64,000 nt of DNA from Laburnicola sp. R22_1 (lineage: Eukaryota; Ascomycota; Dothideomycetes; Pleosporales; Didymosphaeriaceae), in assembly GCA_014281115.1 (NCBI GenBank), contig JACONQ010000004.1, forward strand, positions 3,224,001-3,288,000, in the 5' to 3' direction. The notes beneath the pieces are model-generated. The model made no database searches. It worked only from the letters and a program-made list of their open reading frames with translations, and was not told the DNA's origin. The position numbers and the translations under genes are program-made. Shown piece by piece: positions 11,233 through 24,388 of this stretch. The stretch's first letter is position 1. Each line of letters begins with the position of its first letter.

Positions 11233-12371
11233 ATGGGAATCGAGGCCGAATTCGAGGCGCCTGAGCATGGGCTTCAGCGGACGCTGAAGGATCTGTTTGC
11301 AGGTGCTGTGGGCGGTGTTGCCCAAGTGCTCATCGGTATGTCGAATATTTTGTGAATTTGAGCTTTTCGGGCCGAAGAACTCTTCTTCTCGATGCTCCTG
11401 TGTCTCCTACTTCTTGAAGTGCACGTCTCCGACATTGCAAATTTACCGCGGCCTCGGTAGCTGGTTAACGGTGGACTCTGATATCGCTTAGCTTACCCGG
11501 CACTGACGCGATACAGGACAACCTTTTGATATTGTCAAGGTCAGGTTACAGACTACGAAGCAGTACTCTGGCGCCCTAGATGCAGCCACCAAAATCTACA
11601 AGAACGAGGGAGCCCTTGCCTTTTATAAGGGTACATTGACGCCCTTGATCGGCATTGGTGCCTGCGTGTCTGTCCAATTCGGCGGGTTTCACTATGCTCG
11701 CCGTGCTTTCGAGACACGGAATCTGGAGAAGACAGGTTCCGGTGAGCTCAGCTACACACAGTACTACGCAGCGGGTGCTTTTGCCGGCATAACCAACACC
11801 GTCCTGTCGAGTCCCATCGAGCACATCCGTATCCGGTTGCAAACTCAGCCCCACGGTGCAGCTCGTCTTTACAATGGACCTATTGACTGCATCAAGAAGC
11901 TCACAGTTCACGAAGGCATACGAGGTGTCTATCGCGGAACAGCTGTAACACTTTTGCGTGAAGCTCAAGCCTATGGTGCCTGGTTCACTGCTTTTGAGTA
12001 TATGATGAATAAGGATGCGGAGCGCAACAATATCAAGCGGGACGAAATCAGCACGCTCAAAGTTGCCGTGTACGGTGGCCTCGCAGGTGAAGCATTATGG
12101 ATTTGGAGCTATCCATTCGATGTTATCAAGAGCAAGATGCAGACGGACGGGTTCGGCGAGGCTCAGAAATACAGGAGCATGCGGGATTGCTTCGCAAAGA
12201 CGTACAGGGTGGAAGGTCTGGGTGGCTTCTGGAGGGGCATTGGGCCAACTCTGTTGAGGGCTATGCCTGTCAGCGCAGGCACCTTCGCGACGTAAGTTCG
12301 GTGGTGGTTTGCTACAGCGACCGTGACTGACGCGATACAGTGTTGAACTTACCATGCGTTTTATCAGCTAG
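11233..12371 (+). CDS. YMC1: Mitochondrial carrier, YMC1/carnitine-carrier type
   Basis: This is an inner-membrane SLC25 carrier. Exons 11233-11335, 11517-12291 and 12341-12371 give 302 aa. The three signatures are PFDIVKVR, PIEHIRIR and PFDVIKSK. FYKGTLTPLIGIGACVSVQF after the first repeat is characteristic of the YMC1/YMC2 and CRC1 branch (glutamate, glycine or acylcarnitine-type substrates). The last exon encodes only VELTMRFIS. Introns have GTATGT/GTAAGT donors and ACAG acceptors. Carrier identity is certain; the substrate cannot be decided from sequence here, and YMC1 is used as the nearest named yeast relative. Confidence 0.88.
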
Positions 12372-13116
12372 AAAGATGGCGCAATATGTCACAAAGTATG
12401 GAGGTAATAGAGTTTCGATAAAGAGAAACTCTTCTTGGCAGCATTGGAACCGTTTTAGCGAGAGACGGAGAAACGAACGGCGGACTTTACAGTTCAGTGC
12501 GGAGGTCCTGTCGCCAGGGTGTGCTTACCGGACTCCGACGATTGATAGAATCTTTTATATTTCCACCCTATCAAAAGGCTTTTGGGTTTGCACGAGCGGT
12601 CCTGTCGGCCGTAGCGATACAATGCCGACAAGCCACGCCCCCATGCAAGCAATTCACACCACTTTCGCCTGAGTCAATACGAGGGAGACTTTTGCTCCCT
12701 TTGCTCTCCCTTGACGTGATGAAGCATATGCATAAAGTTCTTATAACGCACACAAGCCTCGCTCACAGCGTTCATCCTCAAGCTCTTTCGGTTCTTGCCA
12801 ATAACTCTTGGACCCAGGTCAGACCAGTGCACGTTCCTGAGTCGACGCCCCATGGTCTAAGCACTTCCCCCTGCATAACCGGCGCCCCACGAACCGTTTC
12901 CAGCTTCCCCGAAACTAAGTCCAACGCACCGGGCCCGCTTGTTCAAGGGACGGGTCGCTGTGATAAGAGGGGCAGTGCCGTTCCATCGCCTTTCCCACGT
13001 GGAATACCTTTTTCCAGGTTGTTCCATCGCGTGTACGGTAGCTCAAAGACGATATCTGCTTCATTCTGCAGAATTGAGTTTTACTTGGATCGGATCCTTG
13101 ACAAACCTAGCGGGAC
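12372..13116. other. Intergenic region, no gene recognised
   Basis: A 321-codon frame overlaps the end of this stretch (12497-13462) but has low-complexity, unprotein-like composition and shares sequence with the better frame starting at 13117. No domain is visible. Confidence 0.4.
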
Positions 13117-13899
13117 ATGCAAAATATGGATACCGCTTCACAGGCTACAAATGCCATCAAGGACGGCACAGGCATCAGGAAGACGCTCAGAATATGGAAG
13201 GAGAAATGGCGATCGAATCGAACATCAAGTCCTAGGGCGCCGCTATCACGACTCCCATCGAAGGCGTCGTCGGCGAAAGGTGCACACAAATCAACAGCAG
13301 CCGTGCCGGTCAGGCTTCCGCTTCCGCCGATTCCGGCTTCGCCACCTCCCGTCCCCACCGCTCTCTTCACGGCGACCACTGAAACCTTCATCCACTCGCC
13401 TGCCGACCCTAGGAATCGATCACGAAACACATCAGCTTCGTCTTCGTCAGGCGGCACGCTGAGAAGGGGACAACCGATCTCGAGAAGGAACACGGCGCCA
13501 TCCGAGTTCCTCGCCAACACGTCATTTCGCGATGGGCAAGCTCTCCCCATGAACGTGGTCACCACGACGATAATGGCTGGAAACGACAGCACAAAACGGA
13601 AGCGGACGTCTCGTCTCCGGTTGTCCATCTCAAGAAGAGGGTCAATACTGGCCTCGTCGCCGTCGAGCCCGTCCCTGAACAGTTACTTCGAAAGAAGTAG
13701 CAGCCGAGCAACAAGCCGATTTGAACCTGTGCCAGAGATGCAGTCGCGGAAACGGGCAAGCAGTGACCGTGCGACGGTGGTCGAAGAGGTTGAGCTGATA
13801 AAGAGGGACAGACCGAAGGTCTTGGGACGGGAGGAAGACGAGGCGAGCGTGCAGCTTGCCTATCAGTACGTTGGCAGTCGGGACGGGAAGAGAGATTGA
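13117..13899 (+). CDS. Hypothetical Ser/Arg-rich, largely disordered protein
   Basis: This is a single uninterrupted 260-aa frame starting at ATG 13117. The first about 35 residues form a plausible amphipathic segment (GIRKTLRIWKEKW). The rest is Ser/Arg/Pro-rich and predicted disordered, with RRGS- and RRNT-type sites that resemble basophilic kinase targets. The tail VEEVELIKRDRPKVLG is less biased. Similar low-complexity proteins are common and poorly conserved in filamentous ascomycetes. Other frames over the same DNA are also open, so this could be a false ORF. No function is proposed. Confidence 0.45.
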   Translation: MQNMDTASQATNAIKDGTGIRKTLRIWKEKWRSNRTSSPRAPLSRLPSKASSAKGAHKSTAAVPVRLPLPPIPASPPPVPTALFTATTETFIHSPADPRNRSRNTSASSSSGGTLRRGQPISRRNTAPSEFLANTSFRDGQALPMNVVTTTIMAGNDSTKRKRTSRLRLSISRRGSILASSPSSPSLNSYFERSSSRATSRFEPVPEMQSRKRASSDRATVVEEVELIKRDRPKVLGREEDEASVQLAYQYVGSRDGKRD

Positions 13900-14409
13900 T
13901 GGCTACAAGCTGTATCACGGCCTATTTTCTTGGACATGTTTCTTTTGTTGGGCGAGACTGGTGGGATGACGGGACGGGGAGCGTCGTCTCATGCGTCGCC
14001 TCGTCCTCAGGTAGCGCTGTGGAAGCTACAGGTGCGAGCACAGCGTTCTCAAGCGCGCATCAATTCAAACATGTTCACGCGCATGACATGGAGCAATGGA
14101 AGACAGCAGATGTCGTGATGCAGCGCCAGCCCTGGAGCCTTGGAACCTCGGAACCTTTGGTGCCTTCCTTGGTATGCAAGGCTGAAGGCTCCAGAGTGCT
14201 AATTACTCATCAAACGGGGACGGATCCTTCCAAGGTTTCCAAACGCACAGGCCCCGGTGCGCATGCAGTGCTGAGGGTGTGACTTGTGCAGCCTAAGGCT
14301 ACGCCCCTGAATATCCCACGAACGGCTTCTCACACCTGCACGTCGGCACGTCTGCACCTGCAGTAGCAATCCCTTGCCCAATTGATTTTAATTGCCCACG
14401 CAGGTCGAC
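13900..14409. other. Intergenic region, nothing recognised
   Basis: About 510 bp before the PEBP-like gene. I see no convincing coding sequence. Confidence 0.5.
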
Positions 14410-15208
14410 ATGGTCAACTGGAAGACTGCCAGCTGGGGCTTCTGCGCGCTGGTGGGCGCGGCTGGCGCCACCACGGCCCCGGGCTTCCCTCTCCAGGGCA
14501 CGCCGGATCTAAACATGACCTGGGCAGGCAACAGCGTCGCGCCTGCGGGCGAGCTGTTGACGCCATCAGGTACGCACCGCCGGCCCTCAGCTCATATCGC
14601 GAGCTTCGCACATTGACACGGCAACAGAGACGGCGAGCCCGCCGGACCGCATCTCCACACCGGTTTGGTCCACCTTCGGCCGCGCCATCCTCATCATGGT
14701 CGACAGCGATGTGCCCCGCAACGGCACCCGCGTCCAGCGTCTCCACTGGCTCACGTCCAACGTCACCATGCCCTCGATCGATACGCAAACTCTCAAGGTG
14801 CCCTCCGCCGACACCGCAGAGGCACCGTACCAGCGACCCGCGCCGCCCCTCAACGACGCAGCACACAAATACACAATCCTCCTCTTCCAGCAGCCCGACA
14901 ACTTCACCATCCCGGCGCGGTTCAAAGACGCGCTCGAGAACAGGTTGCCCTGGGATACGGCGGATTTCGTCAACGCCTCCGGGCTGCGTCGTGCGCCCTT
15001 GGCTGCGAATTGGATACGGGTGCAAAACACGGGCGAGGAGGAGACGCCGACTTCAACGAGTAGTGCGCCTGGGGCGACCGGGAACGCGAGTGCACCGACT
15101 GCGATGCCGACGTCGTACCCGGGTGCTGCGGGGGCGGTGGAGGCGAGAGTGTGGGCGGCTGGGCTGGGCACTGCGCTCGTTGCTGGGTTGGGGGCTTTCT
15201 TGCTTTAG
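14410..15208 (+). CDS. Secreted, probably GPI-anchored PEBP-like protein
   Basis: Exons 14410-14569 and 14628-15208 give 246 aa. A hydrophobic N-terminal signal (WGFCALVGAAGATTAPG) is followed by a phosphatidylethanolamine-binding-protein fold: ILIMVDSDVPRNG corresponds to the DPDxP-type motif, LHWLTSNVT to the GxxxHW-type region, and AHKYTILLFQQPDNF to the RY(x)FLL strand. The C-terminus is a Ser/Thr/Ala-rich linker and a hydrophobic tail (VWAAGLGTALVAGLGAFLL) typical of GPI attachment. It is probably a cell-surface protein of unknown ligand. An in-frame ATG 18 nt upstream (14392) would add six residues; the downstream ATG gives the better signal peptide. Confidence 0.8.
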
Positions 15209-15874
15209 GGTTTTGGGTTGGAAAGGGGCTTGTATTTTCTTTTTTTCGGAACGGTGGTGTTTGTAAGAGATAGATCCGGTTCAAGACAACATGATACCTT
15301 TTTCTTTTGCTCGAACTTGGGAACCACTGCGACTGTGCGTGAACCTGAGGAAAGGGTTTTTGCTTGCAGTTTATGGGATTCAGTTTATTATAGCCCTCGA
15401 ACCTGATGTGCATACTGTGATGGTGTCTGAGTGGATGTCTGATTGGTTAGCGCATCGGCAGCCTTTTCATGGAAACCCGTCATCGGTCCAGCGTTTGGTG
15501 GGGGCGGGGCACATCGCCGACGAACACTGCACACTGCTCGTGAGCCTCACCATTTCTACGTCTTCGTGCAATCCTTGGTGGGTGCTCAATAGCTTTGTTG
15601 GTTCCCCCAGCTCATCCGCGTCAAAACGCGTTAGACAGCAACATCTATTCTTGTGAGTCCGGAGAGGCACATTCTCAGGCCAAGTCCTGTCCAACTAAAC
15701 CCACCTCCGATACCCGCTTGACCTGACTTTCACTATGGCGCAAACATTTTAATTGGACGCAAACTGACCGACCCAAAGGGCGCACCTCGGCCGTTTCCGC
15801 ACCCCATGTGCAATTGAAATACGTCTCCTCGGCCGCCCAACCGCTTGCGCTCCTCGTCTCGCTTCCCACGGAAC
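15209..15874. other. Intergenic region, no gene recognised
   Basis: 3' region of the PEBP-like gene and promoter of ADE12. I see no ORF with domain content and no repeat. Confidence 0.5.
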
Positions 15875-17353
15875 ATGTCCGTCACCGTCGTCCTCGGCGC
15901 CCAATGGGGCGACGAAGGCAAAGGCAAGCTCGCCGACATCCTCGCCCACGAGTCGCAGCTCTGTTGCCGTGCCCAGGGCGGTAACAATGCCGGCCACACC
16001 ATCGTTGCGAACGGCATCACCTACGACTTTCACATCCTCCCGTCCGGCCTGGTGAACCCAGGATGCACAAACATCATCGGGAGTGGATGCGTGGTGCACG
16101 TCCCCTCGTTTTTCAAGGAGCTGGAGGACCTGGACAAGAAAGGGCTGAAGACAGAAGGGAGGATATATATTTCGGACAGGGCCCATGTCGTCTTCGATGT
16201 GCACCAGCTGGTGGATGGGCTGGAGGAAGTAGAGTTGGGAGGTGGCAACATAGGTCGGACACCCGCACCTTGATTGGGATGGGATACAGAAGCTGACGAA
16301 TGTGTTGGAACAGGTACCACCAAGAAAGGCATTGGTAGGTCGATCGGCACCGGCACGGAAACGGCGCAGAGAACTGATAGGACGCAGGCCCAACGTACAG
16401 CACCAAGATGACTCGTAGCGGTCTGCGAATGTGCGATCTTTTCGACGAGGAGATCTTCGAGAAGAAGCTGCGGCGGCTAGCAGATGGGTACAAGAAGCGA
16501 TTTGGAGATCTGTTGAAGTACGATGTGGAAGACGAAATCAAAAAGTTCCAGGTGGGGCAGACAACATATAGCCGGGAAACACACGAATTGATTCGAAATG
16601 CAGGAACTCCGCCCCAAGCTTGCCGAATACGTCGTTGATCAGGTCCCGCTGCTCGCATCTGCGAAAGAGAACAACGCGAAGATCCTGGTTGAAGGCGCCA
16701 ACGCGATAATGCTCGATATCGATTACGGAACATATCCCTTTGTCACATCTTCAAACACCGGCCTCGGAGGCGTCCTCACGGGCCTCAGCTTGGGATGGCG
16801 ATCGATCAAAGAAGTCATCGGGGTCGTCAAGGCGTACACCACTCGAGTTGGATCGTAAGATATTCCACTGTCGAACACATGACGGATTCTAACAATCGAC
16901 AGAGGTCCATTCCCGACAGAGCAGCTGAACGAGATAGGCGAGAAGCTCCAAAAGGAAGGCCACGAAGTCGGCGTAACAACCGGTCGCAAGCGTCGCTGCG
17001 GTTGGCTTGACCTGGTCATTGTTAAGCATTCGCACGCCTGCAACGACTACACCGCCATCAACCTGACCAAACTCGACGTTCTCGACGACTTTGACGAGCT
17101 CAAAATAGCCACGTCGTACTCGCTCGGCGGCCAGAAAGTCGAAGGCTTTCCATCGAACCCTGAGAGGCTAGCCGAGGTCGAAGTCCACTACGAGACCCTG
17201 CCAGGTTGGAAGAAGCCGACCACGGGCGCAAAATCTTTCTACGATCTGCCCAGTGCGGCGAGGAAATATGTCGAGTTCATTGAGCAGTTTGTGGGTGTCA
17301 AGGTCAGGTGGATTGGCGTGGGTCCGGCCAGGGACCATATGATTTCTCGGTAG
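15875..17353 (+). CDS. ADE12: Adenylosuccinate synthetase
   Basis: This enzyme catalyses the GTP-dependent joining of IMP and aspartate, the first committed step to AMP in the cytosol. Five exons (15875-16253, 16314-16334, 16388-16551, 16604-16854, 16903-17353) give 421 aa, the usual length. Diagnostic motifs are QWGDEGKGK (P-loop-like, residues about 10-18), [27 protein letters not shown] (built through a 21-nt exon), [20 protein letters not shown] and [11 protein letters not shown]. The chosen ATG at 15875 lies just before [17 protein letters not shown], matching fungal starts; an upstream in-frame start at 15845 would add ten residues. Confidence 0.97.
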
Positions 17354-17878
17354 AGGACAAGGTTTCTTTCAGTGTCTCCTTGTACCTTGTTTGTCTCCTA
17401 GCTGGGACGGAAAGGATTATGTGGCGGTACTCTCACGTATGTTTGGCGTGGCATGTCAGACGGGACAATGATAGAATATAGACAAGTGTCCTCCACCGTC
17501 TCTCCCACGATTGATGTGTCGCAAAGTCCTCACCTAGCATAACTTCATGCAATCGGTCTAAAACCCATGAGCAAGTAATCTCTGTGTTCATCAATGCTAC
17601 AACTAAGTCTAAACGCGAAGCTCCAAGGGGGGCTTTACTTCCAAACCAGAGCTATTTACTGCACACACACACAAGAGGTCGAAACTAGGATTTATAACAT
17701 GGAACTAAGAAGGAAACGAAACGAAACCAACAGTACCACGACCAAGTGACACTCCCTCTAACCCTCCATAACCCCTTTCCTTCAGCTCAAAAAAACAAGA
17801 AGGGAAAATCCTTCTCCAACCCCCACAGAACCAAACTAAAACAATAGTTACGAAATAAGTCCCCCCCCCTCACCTTCT
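17354..17878. other. Convergent 3' region between ADE12 and the Pro-Ala repeat gene
   Basis: No ORF or RNA gene is recognised. A-rich stretches near 17700-17860 probably belong to the two 3' UTRs. Confidence 0.5.
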
Positions 17879-18587
<709 letters not shown>

Positions 18588-19602
18588 GTTCCATGTCCAA
18601 CCACGCCAAATCTACGTTCTGCCATTTTTTTGCTTTTTTATTGTTTATAAAAAACAGTGTTCGATGAAGGGTGAGGAAACCGAGGGAGTAGTATGCGCGG
18701 TGTGTAGATGTACGGGCAAGTTGGGTTGGCTAGGGAAGAAAAAGAGGGTGGTAGATATGCTTTTTGAAAGGCTGAAAGAAAAGCCTGGTAGAGAGAGTCC
18801 GGCCGGATGCGGAATCCATGGCTGATTAACGGGGACGACGGGGACGCTGGAGACAAAGAAAGGCTCTGTGCTGATTTTTACTTTGTCTTGGGCTTGGTGT
18901 CTGGATTAACACTTGAAGGTTTGTCGGGCGGCACGAGGTACTGTGGTCCTTGTGTATTGATACGCCACAGGCGGCTTTCAGATCGAGGGGGAGGGATGTT
19001 TCGAGGAATATGAATGTGGAGATTATTGGAATGAGAACCTAGCTGAGGTGACCTACAATTGTAAATCCAAAATCCATAGGAACCCATAGAACACTAATCT
19101 GGATAGTCGGCTAAGCAAGCCCCAGCATGCAACAGCTTGTGGTGTATTCGAAAGTCTGACGGAGGGAGGCATAGAGCCGGAACCTATGTCCATACGGGCA
19201 GATAAAGGGATACGTAGTCCGTCCTTGCAGTTTCCCCCCGACAACCTAGTTAATTAGCCGTACTCATCGTATTCAGAAAGATTAATGGACGCAAGCGTGA
19301 TTGGAGAGCTACGCGTGACAATCCACAATCGCTACGTGACATCCAAATGGGCAGCGCATCGACTATACCAGCTGAGAAGAAAACCATTAATTGATGTGGG
19401 TATATAACCATGCAGCACACTAGACGCCATGCCGTGGACTAAACATTGTCGTCGCGCGTACTACTAGACAGACAGCGAACTGATCGGGAATCAATATGCC
19501 GCTCGCCGAAATAACCACCCTGTAAGATAACACTCTAATCCTGAATCTATCTTCGCCCTTCAACCGTGGGTATAAATAATCGGATCGAGTACTGTGAGAT
19601 AT
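18588..19602. other. Intergenic region, no gene recognised
   Basis: About 1 kb between the Pro-Ala repeat gene and the EXO1 stop. Short ORFs only, with no repeat and no RNA gene that I can identify. Confidence 0.5.
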
Positions 19603-21854
19603 TTATGCGCCGAATGCGAATCTTCCGAGGTTCAATAGTGGCTTCCGCGGCGAGCATATGCTTTCTACGTCGCTCGATTCCGGTACGAGAAATTCTTCGC
19701 TGCCTTTCACTTCAAACTGCTTCCACGGTGTGGAGGGCTGAGGTGGAAGATCCTCCGTGTCGCTAGCAGCGACTTCCACCTCGGCGTCTTGAGCGTCTAG
19801 ACTATCGTCTTTGTGTGTTTGTGAAACACCTGTAGTAATAGGCTGCATATCCGCATCTACGCACGTAGACTTGGCGAGTGGAGCGAGATTGGATGACTCC
19901 CATCTTCGGGTAGATCGCGTTATCGGAATGGCCGATGCGGTCGGGGAAGAACCACTAGTCGCACTGTACGAGAACCTTGAGCGAAGGTCGTTGAGTTGTT
20001 TAGTTAACGGAGCGCTAAAGATCGATTCGGGCTCAGAACTACCAAAAGAAGTCGCAGGCGTAATTGCACCAGAATCTTGTGTGCCTTGCGGCGACTCCAA
20101 CGTAGATCTTGACAAGGTTGTCGATTGCGAGTCGCTAGCTACGCCAGATCGAAAGCTATCTTTGAAGACCTTGAGCTTCTTCCTAGGCGATGGTGCGGAT
20201 CCATCATAGTCAGGCAAGTCCGCCATGGCCTCCTGTATTGAATCATCAGAGTACAGCTCAAAGTCCTGGGTGGACTTCTTCCTTCCATCTTTGTTTGGGC
20301 GCAGTGATGGGCTTGGCTCGGTCATCGACGATGCGAAGAAGCGACTCCGCGTGACCTCCTCCTTTCTACATGCGGGAGAAGCGAACTCGGAATCAGAACA
20401 CAACCGTTGCCTCTTGGAAGGGTTTGGCGCTGTTCGTTCCGGTGTGGCTGAATGTGCGCTAACACGCCTGGTTGGGTGGGGCGCGGTTTGGGCTCGTGAA
20501 AGCTGCTGTCGCTGGCTGGTCTGTGGAGCCGGAACTGCTTCCCAGCCAGTACTTCGTCGATGATTCTCTAACAGGACTTGCTGACTAGGAGATGGTGTGA
20601 AGAGGTTGATATCCAATTCGGACAGTGGTGTTCTCTTTGCTTTGAAGAAAGAATCGATAGGCCTTGCTTGCTTGCCAAGGGGTGTCTGGGCAGTCGACGA
20701 GACTGTTCGTGCTGGCCGAAGAGGCTTGCCACTTGGTTTAGACTGTGTCCGAAGGATGATGGGCTGTTTTGTGCGCGGATGCAAGTCACCGCGTGCGACA
20801 CCATACGCTAGATGCGACGGCACCTCTTCCCCAATGAAAGCCATCTTGGAAATGTCAACGTCGGAGTCGGGACTCGTCAGATTGACCACTTGCTTGGATA
20901 TTGTGCAATAAACCCACGGGTAGAGAAAGGTGTTTTCTGCTTGATAGAAATCTGCCAGGTAGCCATTGGGGACCTTGAACTTTCCGTCGAACTGTATAGC
21001 TTTAACGAGTCGCTCAACGTTTTTGTGCTTCCGTAGCATTCTATAGGCCGTCTTCAGACCCATGCCGCCAATACCAGGAAGATAGTCACAGCCGCTTAGG
21101 ATGGCCATGCGCCTAAAGTCCGCGTCGCTCCAGCCAGCTAGGCTGACCTCTCTGCAGGCTGTGAAATGGTCACGGTTGATTTCCACGCACTCGCCGTACT
21201 TGTCAAGTTTGGTAATCAGACGTTTGGCGCCAAACACGAGTAGGTCTGAGTCTTCAGACAGGATGCCGTCGATGATGCCCTTTCGTTCTAGATAGGCCAA
21301 TTGCGAATCGGCCTCGTACGGAGCGACGACGTACTGGATGTTATGGTGCTTCAGCTCTTCGATCAACATGCGCGCCATCTCCGGGGTCACGTCCACGGAC
21401 TTTTGAAGTTCCAAATGAGCCTGCGAAGTCTTGCCAACCTTCAGCAGCTCTAGACCCAGTCTCTTGCTCTCTTTCCGCTTGGCTTTCCGGTCCTTCTCAG
21501 TGCCAGACTTGCCGGGCAGGTTGTCGCCATCGAAGACGAGATACGGGGTGATGCCGAAATGGATGAGCATGCGGACGCGGTTCATGGCGAAATCGACAAA
21601 TCTACGAGCATGAGCCATTGAGCAGAAAGTGGAGAGGCAGGGTCATACTTTGTTGTCGGCTTGTCCTGCGCCAGCTCGATGGCGCAAGCCGCTGTGCCGC
21701 GGTGAAGCCATCCATAGGCATCCACGCCAATGGTCTGTCCCTCGAACTTCTTGAGACTGCATGGCCTCTGAATCGACTTTAACAGCGGTAGGAGACCTGC
21801 AGGAGGTCAGTATGTAGACAGCGTTGCAGCCGTATCCCTACCTGAGATGCCCAT
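19603..21854 (-). CDS. EXO1: Exonuclease 1, XPG/Rad2-family nuclease
   Basis: EXO1 is a 5'-3' flap exonuclease acting in mismatch repair and double-strand-break resection in the nucleus. Minus-strand exons are 21842-21854 (13 nt), 21649-21796 and 19603-21601, giving 719 aa. The N domain reads MGISGLLPLLKSI with GVDAYGWLHR, assembled across intron 1. The internal domain has YVVAPYEADSQLAYL, ILSEDSDLLVFG and LSGCDYLPGIGGMGLKTAY, containing the metal-binding acidic residues and the helix-hairpin-helix. The C-terminal about 400 residues are disordered and variable, as usual for the family. The ATG at 21615 (MAHARR) is intronic: splicing joins TTK to FVDFAMNRVRML. Confidence 0.95.
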
Positions 21855-22513
21855 TTTGTCCGCTCTGCGGCTGGCGTGTCCAGTGTCGGAGCCCAAGCAA
21901 TGGCGCGTATCTGCTACTGCATTCTTGGTTTCGGCGAGAGAGTACGGCAGAAGCAAAGGAGTCGCTGTGGTTAGTAGTCCGGACGGAGGTGGAGGGGACG
22001 TCGAGAGTCACGCACGACGCGTTAACGCTGGTACGCGCCCACGCTAATTCCACATGCGGGTAGCGCTACCTCGACAGCAGGTATGCTCATCCATGCCAAC
22101 TTCTACATCATGGTCGATATAGCCTACTATCTTCTGCCTGGTGTAGTTACGCCCTCTTGAAGCTCTGCAGTCACATTAGTGCCGTCTGCAGCACAAAATA
22201 GAAACGGTAAACATTGCTGGATGACCGGAGAGAGGGCTCTTATATTTGCATTTCGGCGGAGCAATGGAAACATACGACGAGCCTAGGGACCGTTACTCAC
22301 TCGTGGGGAGGGCTAAAAAACCTGTTCCAGACAAAGTAGCTGAAGACTTGTGCCAAAAAAAGAGATGAAAGCGCCGAAGAATTGTTGATCCCACGCCCGA
22401 ACAAGCAACAACTTTAGCGAGCTCAGGTCATGAGTCAGCACCTAACCTACTATAGTCCACCAGCGAAGGAAATTTTGGCCACCAAACTTTTCACAACCCA
22501 CAAACAAGCGAAA
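21855..22513. promoter_or_regulatory. Divergent promoter region of EXO1 and TMA16
   Basis: 659 bp lie between two divergent start codons. The EXO1-proximal half is GC-rich, the TMA16-proximal half A-rich with a CAACCCACAAACAAGCG leader. No other gene is seen. Confidence 0.45.
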
Positions 22514-23103
22514 ATGCCGAGCAATCGCCTAAGCAAGGTGCAGAAACACCTACACAAGAAGAAAGGGAAGAGTGTCGCTCTGCACGAGAACAGTCGGGAC
22601 ACGCGTCGCCTGACGAGCGCCGCTCAACGTGACGACAAGATCAACCGCCTGACTGCAGTAAGAGAGAAGCAGAATCGCCCGTACCGTATGTCCTCCCATT
22701 TCGATTGTAATCTAAAAATACTGATCTGTAGGAAGTACTCCGTATCAAGTCATTCCAGTCATACACTATGGAGCACGATTCTGCACTGTCTGTCTCCGAA
22801 ATTCAAGCCATGATTGAGGACTTCCTAGGCCGGGATGACGAAGAGTTGGCGAACATCCAGGCAGAACGTCGCGCTGGAAGACCGCCATCTACACGCGAGA
22901 CCCTGCTGAAACAGAACCAAGCCGTGGAGCAGGGAGAGTACGCTTCTGGTTTTTGGGTCCCGGATCTAGAGAGCGTCGATAATCTACGGAAGTTGAAAGA
23001 TTGGAGTGGGAATTGGTCCAGCCTCGCCACGCTGCGGTTCGCCCGTATTTCGAAAGATGGAAAAAAACGAGAGTCTAGTTTCCCTCCGAAAGGGCTCTCG
23101 TGA
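22514..23103 (+). CDS. TMA16: Translation machinery-associated protein 16
   Basis: TMA16 is a small basic protein associated with pre-60S ribosomes. Exons 22514-22685 and 22736-23103 give 179 aa. The N-terminus (PSNRLSKVQKHLHKKKGKS, then LHENSRDTRRLTSAAQRDDK) and the C-terminal SGFWVPDLESVDNLRKLKDW are characteristic. The acceptor was chosen at AAG 22735 because it joins RPY to LLRIKSFQ in frame; an acceptor a few bases upstream breaks the frame. The start ATG at 22514 fits the MPSNRLxKVxK start seen across fungi. Confidence 0.88.
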
Positions 23104-24388
23104 GCGCTTAGAATTGCCCTCGACGCGAGGGAACTATGGATGAGGTGTACCGCACGCATTATAAGAATCGGTCCTCCCATAGCCTAACCGCACAGCCTTA
23201 ACTCCAGCGACCTCGTGTTTCAAGCCTGTCAATCTCGGTTGAGAACATGAATGGGAAGACGTCGAACAGGATGAGGAGGTTACCCTAAGATTCAGGTTTC
23301 AATGCCAGTGCTTTGCTAGCGGACTTTTCGCCAGCTTGTTTCTGGCCTTTCGTATCTGGAAACACACCAGTCCGTATGTTGGCCCATCGACGGCGGGCTT
23401 CCGGACACCTCTTATCAATCCTCGAGGACGCATTTGGGGGGTTTCAAGGATGCTCTGGTGGGACGACGCGGATGCAGTGACCGATGGCTACAGACCATTG
23501 CAATACCCCTTCTTTGGCCAGAGGTGTCTGGTATTCAGATGGCTTAGTTTCGCAATGGAGACAGTAGAGGTCAAATTCCATACACATCAAAAGGCATGCA
23601 AGCCCGCGCAAACTACACATGGGATGCCGATACTCTTGCTACAATAGGGTTTTTAGACGCTCATCGGCTCCCTATTCCACCTGACCGTTGTACTGGTGAG
23701 TCACCTAGATGACAGTCTACGTATAGTGAGAGAATTCATAAAGATAGAGGGCATGATACTTGCAACTGTCAGACGGACTATTTAGCTCGGTGGCACCCGA
23801 ACATATCCTACATACTGTTTATAGCACTAAGGGGTGGCGAGAAGCCCCCCAAGTCTCGGGGAGAATGTTGGAGACATAATTGGACACGGGATCTGGGGAA
23901 CCCCGGTCCCTGGTGGGTTCATGCATGATGAGACGTGAAAATTGTCCTGGGCGAAGGGGGTTTCTGCATGGGATAAGGACACCGGGTCCCAGCTATCGTT
24001 ATAGAGAACCGGTGATTCGGGTATGTGGCTTATTTTTGATGAATCGCTGATCTAGAGGAAGACTTCGCGCACGTTTGGTACACGGTATAACGCTGTTAGG
24101 GAAAGCTGTGTGGGTGCTGACAAACGCAGTGAAACAAGGCAAAGCAATAAGACTGGTTTTTGGGATGAATCACTGATAGTGATTGCACAATATGTAATGC
24201 AGAGTCATGAATAGTCCGCGGATATACTAGTAGACTGTAGTAGCACTGTGAGAGTAAGAGAAGAAAAACTTGACTAATACTAAACGGGTTAGCGCATGCC
24301 ATCACTCTTCCGCCGCATTTCCTTTGCATTCGCGTCGCACACCTTTGCACCACGCCCACACCGCGTGTTTCTACGCCCGCTTGTCGAC
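23104..24388. other. Intergenic region, no gene recognised
   Basis: About 1.3 kb. A 103-codon frame at 23336-23647 has no recognisable domain. I see no repeats or RNA genes. Confidence 0.45.

Noticed and set aside
12497..13462. 321-codon plus-strand frame
   Set aside because: Unbiased low-complexity sequence without a domain, overlapping a better frame and without promoter or splice logic.
14382..15266. 294-codon Arg-rich plus-strand frame over the PEBP-like gene
   Set aside because: Out-of-frame shadow; the PEBP motifs, signal peptide and GPI tail lie in the other frame.
21602..21618. ATG at 21616-21618 as the EXO1 start (MAHARRFVDF)
   Set aside because: It lies in an intron; splicing restores the MGISGLLPLL N-terminus and the GVDAYGWLHR motif that every family member needs.
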